From: Hyalella azteca
Lineage: Eukaryota; Arthropoda; Malacostraca; Amphipoda; Hyalellidae
Assembly (NCBI RefSeq): GCF_000764305.2
Contig: NW_025947119.1
Coordinates: forward strand, 52,443 to 116,442
Direction: 5' to 3'
Length of the DNA: 64,000 nt
Part shown: one piece after another, positions 12,574 to 26,118 of the stretch
Layout: each line of letters starts with the position of its first letter
Position numbering within the stretch: position 1 is the first letter of the stretch
Program-made: the position numbers and the translations under genes
The notes under the pieces: generated by a model
The model's database searches: none
What the model was told of the DNA's origin: nothing
Seen by the model: only the letters and a program-made list of their open reading frames with translations

Positions 12574-13015
12574 CTTCCATGATATCGGACTTCTGCCTCA
12601 AGAAATCAGAAGCTGAAAGATGACTGCTTTCTGAAGTGAAATTGAACGTCAGGTACAATTCGGTCTTCAATGAAGAGACTGAGCAGATGAACAGAGATTT
12701 ATTTTTTTTGTAGTAAAATAATTTTATACAGAATTCAACTAAGAATTACTGAGGTAAATTAATTGAATAACTGTAAATAAATGTAGTAAAAAAATTCCAT
12801 GATATCGGACTTCTGCCTCAAGAAATCAGAAGCTGAAAGATGACTGCTTTCTGAAGTGAAATTGAACGTCAGGTACAATTCGGTCTTCAATGAAGAGACT
12901 GAGCAGATGAACAGAGATTTATTTTTTTTGTAGTAAAATAATTTTATACAGAATTCAACTAAGAATTACTGAGGTAAATTAATTGAATAACTGTAAATAA
13001 ATGTAGTAAAAAAAT
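12574..13015. repeat. Exact 221-bp tandem duplication
   Basis: Bases 12574-12794 are repeated, apparently without a mismatch, at 12795-13015 (both start TTCCATGATATCGGAC and end AGTAAAAAAA). Either a very recent duplication or an assembly duplication. Confidence 0.85.
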
Positions 13016-16000
13016 TCTTTACAGTATTCAACTGAATAATTTCTGATGTAAATTAACGGAAAATTGATAGTTCGTCGATGATAAGTTGTAAATAATTGTA
13101 TCATATCAGCTGGCGGTATGAAATCATTAAATGTGTTGTCGGGGATTTTTTTAACCAATATAATAGTGTTTCTAATAACTAGGTTTTATGGGGGGAAATA
13201 ACAACCCCCTGCTTGCACCATAAAAATTCCGCGAGTTACTAAAATCATTTAGATGCATTTTTAATGCTAGGATCGATCCTTTCTCCTATTTGCTCAGTAA
13301 TTCAATTGAGTATCAAGAATGAGATAAGTGAAAAGTTGAGCATTCCGATTTTTTTTCCGAGCTGGACATTTCCGAGCATTGGGTCATTGAAGTCCATAAG
13401 GTGTTCATGCATAGACCGCAAGGCCGAGTGATATGAACGGCTGAGAGATGTTCATAAAATTGAGTTTCCTGACTCTGGAGGATGAGAAATTGCTCACTCA
13501 ACGCCATGAATCTGACAGATCGATTTATTACGTAGAAATTCAAAGCTCAGATGAAGACCAGCCGAAGTTCAGGACTCCATCAATACATTAGATCTATCGA
13601 GAATGAACGCTATAGAGAAGTTTTTGATGACACTGAAAGTAAGTTTATACGTATATTGCTTGACAGATTTAACTGTCCACTTCGTCACTCCATATATATG
13701 TCAACGGCGAATAATAGCTGATTTTCTCATGTTTTTAAACGTTTGATGATTAAGATTGTTTATGGGCTGTACTATCGCAAATTGTTATCAGTTTGTAATT
13801 AAACCAGCCAATTACTGACGCTTTTTCAAGCCGAATTCCTTTCTTTCTGGCCATACTTTGACAGTATATTCACGATGAATATTAATTTGTGAATTATCAA
13901 GTCAAAAAACTTTGGAACAATATTCCATTTTGATATTAAATCTTACCAAAACGACAATTTATTAAATACTTGATAAATCTGGGAGATCCACAGAAATTAG
14001 ATGCTCAATACGCGTATTTTATTAAAAATTCAGATAAAAATCAAATTCAATTACAGCTGCATACTCCTTTTCACCTTTTCACCCCCGACTTTAATAGGGC
14101 AAATCTTTCATCAGAAATATAAAATGTTGTTATTTTATTAATAGATTTCAATGGATCAACGATTTTCTACTCGTGTCACTTCTTTTATGAAGAGCTGCTC
14201 GCTCAAACAAACGAAGATCGCAAAAAGTCAAAGTCAGGCTTTGAAATCCATCATGAATTGTGCAGTCAGTTTGCATTTGAGAGACGTTACGATAACCTAG
14301 TCAATTTATTTGAAGGAACCATCAAGGCAAGTTTCTGCAGCAAAGTTTGCTCGAGCATCACAAGAAAGTGACCGTAACTTTTCACAAAAATCTGTAGTCT
14401 ACTCGGGGGCAGTGCGGCATGATGCTTCGTGGCTGCCGAAGACGCTTACCAAATGCAAATCCACGTGCTTTCTGAAGACGTTCTTGGAGAAGCAGCATCT
14501 CGCTCGGGGCATTTAGCGCTACTATTGTGCTTGATATTATTTAGGGTAAGTGCAGGTTTGTGTTACCAGTTTCAATTCCAACAACAACAGGACTTGCGGT
14601 TTGTGGAAGAGAAAATTAAAATGAAATTAGAAGCCTGGTCGCTTCCTTCTCGATAACGAAAGGATCTCGAGGTATATTGGTTATCTTGGAGTGGTTCAAA
14701 GTTTCTACTAGTTTCCTGAACAACATCTCGGGTTACTATAATCATTAGAAGTTTTGTTTTCATGAAATCTGCCATTTGAAATGATTTAATTCTCGGTTAG
14801 ACATGCATTTTCTGAGTTTCGAGCTTATTTAGTTTTCCAGCGTATACAATACAAGTATGTCTTTTGTCATAGTAAAAATGACCTGGCACATGTTTTTTTC
14901 TCTCATCTAGACTACATCGCTCACATCAGAAATTTTAACTAAATGACTACAATTTTTTTATCGACTGAAGTCATTGATCATCTAACGATAGCCATCATCG
15001 TTCTGAAGACCGATGAAACATGGCGGGCACTCAATAACTCGGCTTATACTGAGCATGATTAAATATCCTTTTGCCATCTGAGAAATAAACCGTCGTCAAT
15101 GCTTATCGTAATTGAAGGTCTGGTAACGGGAGTTGAGGTCAGTCGATGAGGACTTGAAATGTCCCAGAAAAATGCCTGGAGTGGAGTTGCCCAACAAAAA
15201 GACCCTGTTAACCTGTTGACTGGAAAGTTAACTTCCGTAGCTCAGGCGAGTCATATGACGGCTTGGCGTGGTTCACATCAAGAAACTGAAGCACATAAGG
15301 TAATATTTTAAGTAGGTTTATCAAACCAACCTTTGACAATCGGTTAATTTTGAGCGAAAAATTATGTTAATATAGATGGCGCACCGATTTTGATAGATAT
15401 CACTCACCTAGAGCGCTTAATTATTGGAGATGCTAATAGTAGCGTAAATTTTTCATATGAAAAGTAATGCATTCCCTCGCAAATGCAAATTCCTCGCAAA
15501 AGTTCCCTCGCAAATCTTAGAAATTTACCCAAAACATTTTCACATACCAATCCTGTTGAATAACTGGATGATAACGGTGCTAGTATGCTAACAAAATTCG
15601 GATACATCTAGAATTCTGCCGAGGGGTCGCTACACTCGGCTTAAAGTTATTTTGGGTCTGTTTGACCGCCCGAAGCAGTTTCTGGTATCTGGTATCCTCA
15701 TTTCGACATTTTAGCCGCCTGAGAGTATGAGGAGGTTCGGTCAAGCTGGGTCATACAGAGCTTGCTGCATGAGTTATACAAAAACTGCCCTACAAACCCT
15801 GTGCCAAAGCGGGCAAAGAGCGGCTGATTTAGGTGCTCCCAGAAGCCTAGGCGGCACCTATATAATGCAGAGTCGGGCCTGCATATGAACTCTATTAGGG
15901 ATAGAGCTCATAATTCAATAGTGGAAATACTTTGATTTTGTAATAATGTTGAATACCTCGCTGATAACGTTGCAACTTTGGAACTCTTGGTTCGATAATC

Positions 16001-16345
16001 AAAATATTTTTATTTTGTATTCCTATATTGGACACCTCGATGATATCGGTGCTATAATAGAGCTCTTTCTTCAATCATTTAAACGTCCTTGATATTGCCA
16101 GCCTGATATAAAATCCCGATTTGAAAATTATAATACCTATATATTGTGATCATTTTTAATTACTTGTTGATCATGTTGAATACCGTATACAGCTGCTAGT
16201 GCTACTAATAAAATACTTTGATATAGTAATACGGTTTACAGCCTGAATGAAAACTGTGCCGTTTTCGAGCTCCCGCTTCAATAATGAAATATTTTTGTTT
16301 TACAGCCCCGCTGAATTCCTCAATAATATCATTGCTACCAGAGAG
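13016..16345. other. Gene-free stretch with two GC-richer islands
   Basis: No gene I can support. Slightly GC-richer islands lie at 14400-14545 and 15600-15880. The first has a short open frame ending in a donor-like GTAAGT at 14544, but I found no matching acceptor or recognisable protein. Confidence 0.4.
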
Positions 16346-16488
16346 CTCAGGGGCCATACTTTCAAAACTCGCTAAGTTAACGTAAAGACTTACGCTCTAT
16401 TTTCTTGTCCATGATTGGTGGATTTTGCTTGAAAGGCTGTCAATGATTGGCTGATGAACTTACGATCTCTTAACTTTTTTTTTTAACC
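16346..16488 (+). mobile_element. MITE copy 2 (hAT-like termini)
   Basis: The left end CAGGGGCCATACTTTC is followed by the core shared with the copy at 790. The unit ends in AACTTTTTTTTTTAA and adjoins the start of the duplicated block. The right terminal repeat (TATAGGCCCTG) is missing. Confidence 0.5.
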
Positions 16489-16549
16489 GATCGCAAGAAT
16501 TTTTAATAACCAGTGGCATAAAGATTTATATTTTTCTTACATTCTTCCC

Positions 16550-16937
16550 CTAATCGAAAACCATTTTGATTGATAAATTGAGATTTCTTCTCTATTTCAT
16601 CTCTTCGATATTTGCACCTCTGAAATCACACTGTTAGAAAAAACGGTGAAAAAACGGTCCCACTGGCATCCTAGTGGCCGGTCGACCCGTGAAAATAAAC
16701 TGTTTCGCCATTTTTATCAGATGTTTTACGGATTTCTGGTGTTAAATTGGAATGAAAACGGTGAAACGGTGTTTCTTTTCATGTGCCGACCGGCCACTGA
16801 AACGCTGGTATTACCGTTAACGGTCATTTTTCTAACAGTGCACGTACATGACCTGCGCTGAACAATGCACACTGTTACAGCAAGACAGGTTGAAAACAAA
16901 CTGTTAATTTCTGTCACGTTATCAACCATTCAATTAG
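16550..16937. mobile_element. ~388-bp insertion with short inverted ends, containing a MITE-like unit
   Basis: Copy 1 of the duplicated block reads straight through this point (CTTCCC|AGAAAAG at 2130-2141), which defines the insertion exactly. The ends are CTAATCGAA and TTCAATTAG, inverted with one mismatch. Inside, about 16630-16842 has a second pair of inverted ends, CACTGTTAGAAAAA and TTTTTCTAACAGTG. No target-site duplication is obvious at either level. Confidence 0.6.
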
Positions 16938-17028
16938 AGAAAAGTAGAATTAATTTTTAAACGCAATAATGCTTAACGATGATGTATCGCATTTAGAGAG
17001 CTTGAATCACTTTGTAACAGATCTGCCA

Positions 17029-17283
17029 TACTTTGAAAACTCGCTAAGTGAACGTAAGTACTTATACGCTCTATTTTCTTGACTATGATTGGTGGATTTT
17101 GCTTGAAAGGCCGTCAATGATTGGCTGATGAACTTACGATCTCTTAACTTTTTTTGAAAGTATAGTGAACGTAAGTACTTACGCTCTATTTTCTTGTCTA
17201 TGATTGGTGGATTTTGCTTGAAAGGCCGTCAATGATTGGCTGATGAACTTACGATCTCTTAACTTTTTTTGAAAGCATAGGCC
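17029..17283 (+). mobile_element. Two tandem copies of the hAT-like MITE
   Basis: Copy 1 has an uninterrupted AGATCTGC|CCTGTACGG at 2218-2234. Here two head-to-tail MITE units are inserted (17029-17160 and 17161-17283). The left end is ATACTTTGAAAAC and the right end is AAGCATAGGCCCTG. Confidence 0.6.
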
Positions 17284-18934
17284 CTGCCCTGTACGGAGTT
17301 GTTTATAGGGCCTTATTAATTATTCTGACCAGCTGATGATTTTTTGGTGACATTTAATTCATGATCGAGTTAGTGCTTAATTGAAAGATGGTGCTAGAGG
17401 AATATTGGTGCAGAGTGTAGTAGCACATAAGTGGTTTGCTAATTACTTAGAGTTATTTTTAGATTTAGAATAGAATGATGGCAAATGGGCTTCAAATCCT
17501 ATCTTAAAAACAATATTCGAAAATCAAAATTAAATTAAAAAAATCAGCCTACCTCCTCGCTGATGGTCAGTGACGTGCCAAATCGCTGAAATTGTGGCTA
17601 ACAGACATATTTTTAATTGTGTTTATATAGACATATTTTTCTTCGGCTGAAACAATAATACTTATATCAATTGATCGAGTATCGGTTTTGCATGTTAGCT
17701 ACATTTTCGCCAAACCGACTGATGCACGAGCTTTGATGTTATAATTCTGTTGTTATTTAAGTTATATTTTTATATTTTTCATGATATTTCTTTCAGAAAT
17801 CGAATATGTTTTTATATATTGAACTAATATTCAGTGTTTCATTTTGTGATGTTTTTGATATAGAGAGGTAAACAATATTATGATGTAAGTTATTAACATA
17901 TTATAATACGTTGTAAGTCCTTTTTTCACCACGACTTTCCACGTTCCACTTTGCGAGTTGTAAAAAAATAAACTTTTTTCATCCCTCAGAGTTATTCGAA
18001 TGACAATTTAGTTTTAATTTGAAGCTGCTTTGGTTCACATTTCTTTTTGACCGATAGCAGAAAGATCAAGTAGAATAAAGAGTGTATTTTTTACAGCCCG
18101 TTGAATGATCAAATTAAAATAGTGGACAAAGCCGAGCTTTGAGAGTATCATGACTTTGTTGGATGAACTTGCATCGAAGGCTTTGTGAGAGACCGAGCTT
18201 GGGAAAAATTATTTATCCACGTTTACGGCAAAATAAAATGTCTTTTTTTTTGTAGTTTGCGATAAGTATCCGCTTAGCTGCCATATTTGTGGCTCTAGCG
18301 CGTGATTAGTAAGATTTATAACTTTGTAAGTCATCATCAAATTCGTGCGTCTGATGGTGAACTAGCTAGCATACAGATGGTGGCCTAGTGGAAATAAACA
18401 GATCGTTTGTAATTAAATAAAATATCCCATAATTCGGTCTTCTTAAAGTCGACATTCTTCTTCTACGAGGTAACGTATGTTCGTAAGTCATTCATTCTGA
18501 TTCAATTCCCTGCTATGTGAACATCGCGTTTTATGTCCCTCATGAACCATGAGGTCGTAGATGGGTATTTTATCTTACCATAAAATGAAGTAACTTAAGG
18601 GCAGCTGTAGGAAAACTGTATTATTTATGCTTTTGAAAGACCATTGCTTCACCTATGCGTATCATACCCATAGAAGTGCATACTCTTCAGGTAAACATGA
18701 AAAGTACACGGTATATACGTGTGTCTGAAATAAAAGCGTTTCACTCTGAAATAACTTTCATTCCCGTCTGGAACTGAATTACTAATGAACTAATTATTGA
18801 ACTTTCCTTAAGATATGATGTTGATTCAAAAAATGTAGTCAAGAAATTTAAAAACTGTTCTAGAAACTGGAGAGGTAATCCATTTTTTTACCTTATGAGT
18901 ATTGTAAATGTTTCAATAAAGGTAAATCTACTAA

Positions 18935-19250
18935 CCAGCAGACAGGAATCTAGCTGATATGAAGAGTTTTGATTCAAAAAAACTATTTTTGATAACATTT
19001 TTAAATTAAACAACATGTTTGCAACCATCGTCTAAACATCGTCATCGTAACATCGTAACAACATCGTCTAAACAACATGTTTGCAAAAGTTCTTCATATA
19101 AATCTAGATTATTTTTTAATCTACTAACCAGCAGACAGGAATCTGATATGAATAATTTTTATTCAAAAAACTATTTTTGATACATTTTTAAGAACATCGT
19201 CTAAACAACATTTTTGCAAAAGTTCTTCATATAAATCTAGATTATTTTTT
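18935..19250. repeat. Internal partial duplication in duplication copy 2
   Basis: CTAACCAGCAGACAGGAATC and the downstream sequence to AAATCTAGATTATTTTTT occur twice in tandem here but once in copy 1 (about 4010-4135). This copy also contains a small CATCGTAACAT scramble. Confidence 0.7.
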
Positions 19251-21855
19251 TTTTGAAACTCAATATCTATTTATTTTATTCAGTACAATTCATAGGTTTA
19301 ATTATTCTCGCATGTAATGGAGTTTTTCCATTAACTCTTTTTCCAAGCGAAGCCACTTCTGAGCATATCTCAATTACATGATATTTGTGCACGCTGGATT
19401 TGGCAATATTAAGCCTAGTTTTTCAAAGGCATGTCTATCTTTGGTTTTATTTGCTTTCATATTTACTGAAGCTCCCCGGCAGAACTCTGGTCAACAATGC
19501 TTTGTCAGAATATCAATTTGGCGTCCGTTGTGTTTTAGGTAGCAAAATATCGAATAAAACTGAATACTGCAAAGCCCCATCGAGCGCCACATTCGCAATG
19601 ATTTAGTTTAGTTTGCATTATATAATAATAATAATAAGTGATGATATAGAATATATACGATAAATATGGTAATATAAACTCCAGATTAACCATGCAAAAT
19701 TAGCATCCATAGCGCAGCATTTGGAGGGCGCGCACAAGCGGTGGTCGCAATATACATAAAATATAAGCAAACATTCCTAGTATTCTTTATTACGGTTGCA
19801 CTTGGTTAACCGTCATAAATAACGGGCTTTTTAACGTGTTTTCCTTGGCTTTTTGAAGGTCATCGGAAATGGCGAGGGCTTGGTTGAATGAAGCGTATAC
19901 ATGTTGGTTGAATGAAGCGTATACATGTTGGTTGAATGAAGCGTATACATGTTGGTTGAATGAAGCGTGAAATATTTAGCTGTTGTGAAGTATTTATTCA
20001 TTCATGAAGTATTTAGTTGTTATGCAAATGAAAAAATTTGTTATATATTATGTTACTTCGGCAATATCATTTTCTCAAGCTGTTCACGTTTAAGGAAATG
20101 AACATTTTAAATTCAGAATTTATTGATATTTTTTTTGCAATTTTACGAACTATATGATGCGGTTTCTTTTCGCAAATATCTTCACACAAGAATAAACTTT
20201 AGGTTTTGTGGTTATTAAATGTTTCCTTGTATTGAAATGAAACTTTCATGTAGATTCAATTTTTTAGTGTACTTCTACAAACGATTTTCAATCATATAAT
20301 TTAAAAACTCAAGTTTAAACTCTTTGTGAGAAGTTTATCGATAATTATTGCTATATTAATCAAGTTGGGTTTATCTAATTGCATTTTTGCAACTAACGAA
20401 GTTCCGCGCTGCTTAATTTATTTGCAGAATAACAGTCAATCAACAAATTTGGAAATTATTAATTTGCAAATTGCAAACTTTTGAGTCAGAAAATAGTGGC
20501 GGCCGCATTAAATGGTCAAAATTTGAGTGAAGCTCGCGTAACTTTGCTCATTTGTACGATTTGCGACGCGCGCAAGTTAAAATGAAAGCTACCCTGGAAC
20601 ATTCAGTGAACTCGGGGGAGATTCAGCATCGTCGTTATGAGTGTGCGAATAGTAACTTTGCAGTCTCGTTGAATGTGATTGTTTTGCCGGAGCTTAAAAA
20701 CGCCATAAGTCGATATTTGCGAATAGTAACTTAAGTTTTGCAGTCTCGTTGAATGTGATTGTTTTGCCTAAAAACGCCCATAAGTCGATATTTACTGCCT
20801 TTAGATAGTTAATAATGAGGAAAGACCTAAAGGAAAGACTTAAATGTGTTACTTTCAATTGATAGATTTGACTTCATATATGTACTTGCTTTCAATTGAT
20901 AGATTTTTTAGAAGATGATTCACGCTCTATTGTAAAAGCTTAATGCTCAAACAATGGTTGATATATATTACGAATAAAGCAATAATATTTCGAAACCACG
21001 AACTGCTATTCCATGAACAAATTTTTTCATTGGTAAAATGAGTCTTAACGAAAATTTGCTTGGAAATGTGCACATTCTTCAACGGGACGTTTTGTATTAT
21101 TGAACGTATGCTTCATAGAAAACAACACTCGTTTCGTTGCTAAACTTTCTTTCAATAATTATAATAACATTTCAATTGTAACATTTTTAAAGCTAACTTT
21201 TATGAGTCATTTAAACTTTTCGGCAGATGAATAGTTTACCTTCTCTTTAGTATCCACTTTTCGGACTACTTACTAGTCTGAATTAACAATACGAGAAACT
21301 AATACTAAATACTCAGGGCTAAGCTTTAACGGACTTGAAGCTGCCATCGGAAATTGGAAGCTCTTCGTCTCACGCTTCATGGGGCTCGTCTGGCTTCTGA
21401 ATCAATGCAGTTATTCCTGTTGAAGATCTGGGGTCACTAAACGTTAGTGAAATAACTGGATTCTAAATCAATTTATATTATATTTGGAGAACTATAATTT
21501 AAATTTGGTTAGATTTGAATTTGTTTCAGTTGATGACACAATTAGATATTGAGAAGAAAGTAAAATAAAAGAATGTTTCTTAAAACTCTTCATCTTGGTT
21601 AATAATTAAAAAATGGCTGCATCTTGTTTGTTTTTAATTTTGCTTTCTCTTTATTGAACCGCATTTTCATTCTTCCAGCAGGGTTCAAATTTGGCGGAAT
21701 CCTAAAACTGAAGCTTTCGACTTCAGTTTTTTGTAGCTTCGTTAGTTTTTCTTTCTTAAAAATAGAAGAAAGAAAGAAATTAGAAAAAAATTATCATTCG
21801 ACTTTAGTTTTCAGCGGTCACTGCAACGTTTGTTTGCGGTTATTTTTTACTGATC

Positions 21856-21898
21856 GCGCTGCCATTTCATTTTGAATTTCATTTTGAAATGGCAGCGC
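21856..21898. other. Perfect 14-bp stem hairpin
   Basis: GCGCTGCCATTTCA and TGAAATGGCAGCGC are exact complements around a 15-base loop made of ATTTCATTTTGAA-type repeats, which also continue to the right. Confidence 0.6.
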
Positions 21899-22729
21899 AT
21901 TCAAGTTTCATTTTGAAATTTACCAAACCAATTACCATTGAATTAAAAACTAATCTAGATAATCTAGAGCTTCTCAAACACATTTCATAGCTACGTGAAA
22001 TACTTTCATCACGAGATGCATACCATTTTCTGCCAGTTGAAGAGTGTTTCAAGTCCACAGTTTGAATTGTCCGGTTATATTGACGTTTTTCCTAAAACGT
22101 ATTTTTTCATACTGTGGTTTTCATAAATAAATGCTACAAACATTATACTAATTGAAGAACCACAAGTACCAAAGTACTATGCGAGAAAGGAAAAACTGCT
22201 CAAGTTGTAGGAATGTTGGCAATATCTTAAATTTTTGAGCGTATATATTGAAATTATTATCAGTGATGTTCTGACAAAGAGTAACCAAGTCGGAAAATTG
22301 ATGACCAAATCATTTTATTATGACATTATGATGTCATAATAATGTCATTATTGATGGCATTATGATGTCATCAATGGTACTATAGTTGATCAGGCAAACG
22401 CGGTGTTTTCTCTGATAATATTTTAATTGACCTGGAGGCTATTATCCAAAAACTATTGAAAAAATATGGTAAATTAAAATTTAGTGTCATATTATGAGGA
22501 CTTGCTATCTATTTGAATAAGTGTGGAGATTGTTTGCTTGAGTATAGAAAATCGGGGTTCTTCTTTATCAGCGATGATTATTAACGCTGAGAACTATAAA
22601 CCATGATAAATGGCCTGCCTTCAAAGCCTACGTGAGATGATTTATAAACACTCTTATGTGCCTTTCAATCAATAGTAAGTCTTCAGTATAAATCTCATTC
22701 AAGACTTTTGAACTTTGGAAATATCAGGG

Positions 22730-22832
22730 TCCACACTGATATCACATCATATCATGGTCCAGACTGATATCACATCATATTAAGGTCCAGACTGTTACCA
22801 CATCATATCATGGTCCACACTGTTATCACATC
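22730..22832. repeat. ~27-bp minisatellite, 4 units
   Basis: Units of the form GGTCCACACTGATATCACAT followed by CATATCA, with small substitutions. Confidence 0.75.
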
Positions 22833-25800
22833 ATAAAATATTCCTAACGCACCCACAACTGAAAAACAACTCCGACTTTCTCAGGCGGGCAACATTTTCG
22901 TTTAAAAACTACTTGTCCATTGAACTCTCCCCTGTAGCGCAGCAGAGCTGTATAGTGGCCCGCACCTTAAATGTTGCTTGCTACGTCTCCAGTTTTATGG
23001 AACGGAAAATCGAGCGTCAGTGCTCGAGATTGACGACACGGAGTTCCTCGAGTTTGGTGTTGCAGTTTCAGGTTTCGGTGAATAACGTGACTCTAACGCA
23101 TTGCCTTTACGTTAGTTCTTGAACAAGATTGACTTCGCTAACGCGATGTAAAGTCAAGTCGAATTTCCAATCCGATTTTGGGCATTGTTTCCTTAGCAAC
23201 CATTGTACCGCATTCGCAGTTATTGACATGTTAGGTTGTTGTTACTATGGTATTTGTTAATTTTTTTGCAAAGTTGCATCATTTTGCAAAGTCGCATCTT
23301 TTTTGAAAAGTCGCACTTCATAATGTAAAATCCTTGAACTTGATGATGAATTTATAGTTTATCGATAACAAATAAAATATAGGCATCAAATAATTGAAAT
23401 TAAATCAATTTATGCACTTAAAATTTAAAATTTTCAGCGCTTAGGAATTCAACACAATTTATACAGTATTATAAAACATCGAAAAGAGACGTATTAAACT
23501 TTATGATCCGAGAGTATTGAAATATTTTAACGACTTGTATTCAGTAGGTAATTCACAAAGACATGCAAATAATTTCTTCAAGTTCATGTCACAAAAGAAC
23601 TTATTTATCAGAACCATTAGAGAATACTGCTCACAGACGCTTTCCCTTTCACGGGATTCTAGAGGCCAATTTTGAGACTCTCTTCAGCTTCTTCTTTGCT
23701 CTGCAAACAAATGACGGTTGGGCGCAGCTTCTAGTATAAGGTGCAGGAGTGTCAGTGGGCCAACACTGGCAAGCATCGCAGTCCCTGAACGTAATTCTGT
23801 CTCTGAAGTCCAACTTTGCTCCTTCATGCATGATTTTTAGGCGTTGAATTTTAAATTACTGTCAAAAAGACCATGCTCTAGTTTCAGTAGTAATGACATG
23901 CTGACTTTGAAACGGGCGTTTCAGGTCATGGAATTCTGACACTGAAGTTAGGCTTTGCCTCTTCAAGCTTGACGTTCTTGTAAAGACTGATGTTTTCTCT
24001 AATACATTAATTCTGTTTCAAAGACCAATCAATATTGTGAGATATCAATTAGCCGTGTAGTTTGGCGATCGCGTATCCAGTTGAAAGGTTGACGGGACAG
24101 TACATGAAGATAATTTGCTCTAATATAGATGGTGTTTTAAATTTTAAAGCAAAATACCTTAATATTCACACTACCCTTTTCAATTTCAAAGACTGACGGA
24201 CGACATGGGTTTCAGTACCTGAACGTAGTTAGTATGACTGGTGTCTTTGTCGCAACGGTCATCAAATTTCGATTAATATTTTACTGATTAGTTAAGTAGT
24301 TTCGGTGTAGGCTGCACGATTATATGAGCTTACGTTTGTCATCAGAAATGTGCACTCTATTAAAATAGGCTCAACGACTATGAGATTAGTCATTCCTTAT
24401 ATTGAATTTTATTTCCCTTCCAAATCGTAATCCAAATCCAGGAGTCGTAAAGACCATGATGGAACCAAGAATTAAAGTTATTTTTTGAACGATGTCTATG
24501 TAGTTTTAAATTTCTGAGACGAATGCCAGTCAATAACATCTGTCTTATCATTTCTGGAATTTGGCTCTATTTTCTACACTGATGGAACCTTCTACCGGAT
24601 CATGTGCCTTCTACATTGAATTAATATTCTAGATACAGAAAAGTATTAATTTAGCAACATAATTTGACGCTAAACGCCACGTGCTTTCATCGCTAGCTTC
24701 TAAATTCAGCTACTAAAGGTTGTACTGGAAATCCAAATTGCACTGAGAAGGTCAGTTGTTGCAGGACTTACAAGCGAGGAGTGAAGACTGTCTTGCTTGC
24801 ATGATGAGTCCTTAAGGGACTTGGGCAGAAAAGTAAAAAGTACAAAGAACGAAGCCAAGAGACCAAACCGGACGTGAGGTTGAGGAAGAAGCTGAGCAAA
24901 AAATTGTTTGACATCAAAGACCCTCGACCTTACAAAGAAAAAATGAAGGCAAGTCACTGCAAAGTGACTATAATTTGAATGATGAGCGAAAAAATAGGAA
25001 AAAATTATAAATATTGTTATGTATGAGGAGCGAAAAAATAGGTAACAATAATTATAAACATTGTTAAACTGTTGAAATAGTAAAAGAACAGATGCTTTAC
25101 TAATAACGAATAAAGAATTTGGCCGTGATTACTCTCAAAGTCGTGTTTTCCCGATTAAGTCGATACCAGCGTCAGGTTCAGGTTGTGTCACACAAAATTC
25201 CTCAATAAATAATAATAATATCTCTCCGGTCTCAAATTCGAGTTTCACTGCGGAAAATGCTGATGTTAAACTGAATGCAGCCATAATCATGCAGTAGTGT
25301 TTTATATTTTATAACATATTACCTTTCAAAATCGTCATGGACCAATTGACATCGTGGAGTTGTGACATTTGAAACTGTACCTATCCTGCATTGCTACGCC
25401 ATTTTTTGTGCAAGGTTAGTCAAAGCTGCTGGCCTCTAAACTATTTCGAACACTATAAAGAACCGTAAAATAATTTCAATTCATAACACTCTTTGATTTA
25501 TTGTTTTGTTTTACGTAGGAACAATTTCTTTAGCACCTTATAGAACATGGCATCGAAAAACTCTTTCAATAGAGCTTTGATGCTTCCGCTAGCCTAAAGC
25601 CAGCTAAAGATATTATTTTGCATCACAGGTAATCTCTGAACTATGATGGAACCATCACAGCATTAAAAGTAAGGCATTATTCATCTCAAATATTTTCAGG
25701 TTTTGAAACTACCAGAAATTTTTTTTAGATATTAGAAGATATTCGAATTATGACGCATTACGCAAAACAAAATTTCACTCATGCAGTTCAATAAAAATTT

Positions 25801-26040
25801 CTGAAGTGGGAAAATACAGAAGGATCATGAGCCGAATTTCTTAGTTAAGATTAAAGTAAACATAAGTCACTGCTAACTGATTCCTACAAACGAAAAGACT
25901 CGTTAGTTTGATTGCTGTCGAAAATGGGAAAAACACTCGGTACACACAGTCTTTAAGCTCGATAGTAAGCTTAAAATCGGAATAATAATATTTAAATAAT
26001 AAAAATAACCATAAATTAAAAATATTTCTCGCTATAAATT

Positions 26041-26118
26041 AAGGTGAGAATGTCCTCACACGGGACTCGACCAACCAATTTTACGTGCGCTCGTCCCGCT
26101 TAATTCAGTTAGCTGCAC
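26041..26118 (-). mobile_element. tRNA-like sequence, probably a SINE head
   Basis: On the minus strand GCAGCTAACTGAATTAAGCG resembles an A-box region. GGTCGAGTCCCGTGTGAGG matches the B-box consensus GGTCGANNCC well. The acceptor stem does not pair convincingly, so a functional tRNA is unlikely. Confidence 0.4.

Larger units (their letters stand above)
16485..21417 (+). repeat. Segmental duplication, copy 2
   Basis: Counterpart of 2073-5406. It is longer because of insertions at 16550-16937 and 17029-17283, unique stretches at 17381-17904 and 20945-21259, and an internal partial duplication at about 18935-19245. The central 17905-20944 is the reverse complement of 2311-5212. Confidence 0.85.

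Noticed and set aside
14429..14543. Short frame with a hydrophobic end and a donor-like GTAAGT
   Set aside because: Frame begins with GTG just after a stop, no acceptor or family match; too weak for an exon call.
16646..16861. 71-codon plus and 67-codon minus frames
   Set aside because: They fall inside the MITE-like insertion and have no domain.
26041..26118. Functional tRNA gene
   Set aside because: The B box is good but the acceptor stem does not pair; a SINE head is more likely. The same holds for 44425-44530 and 8150-8236.
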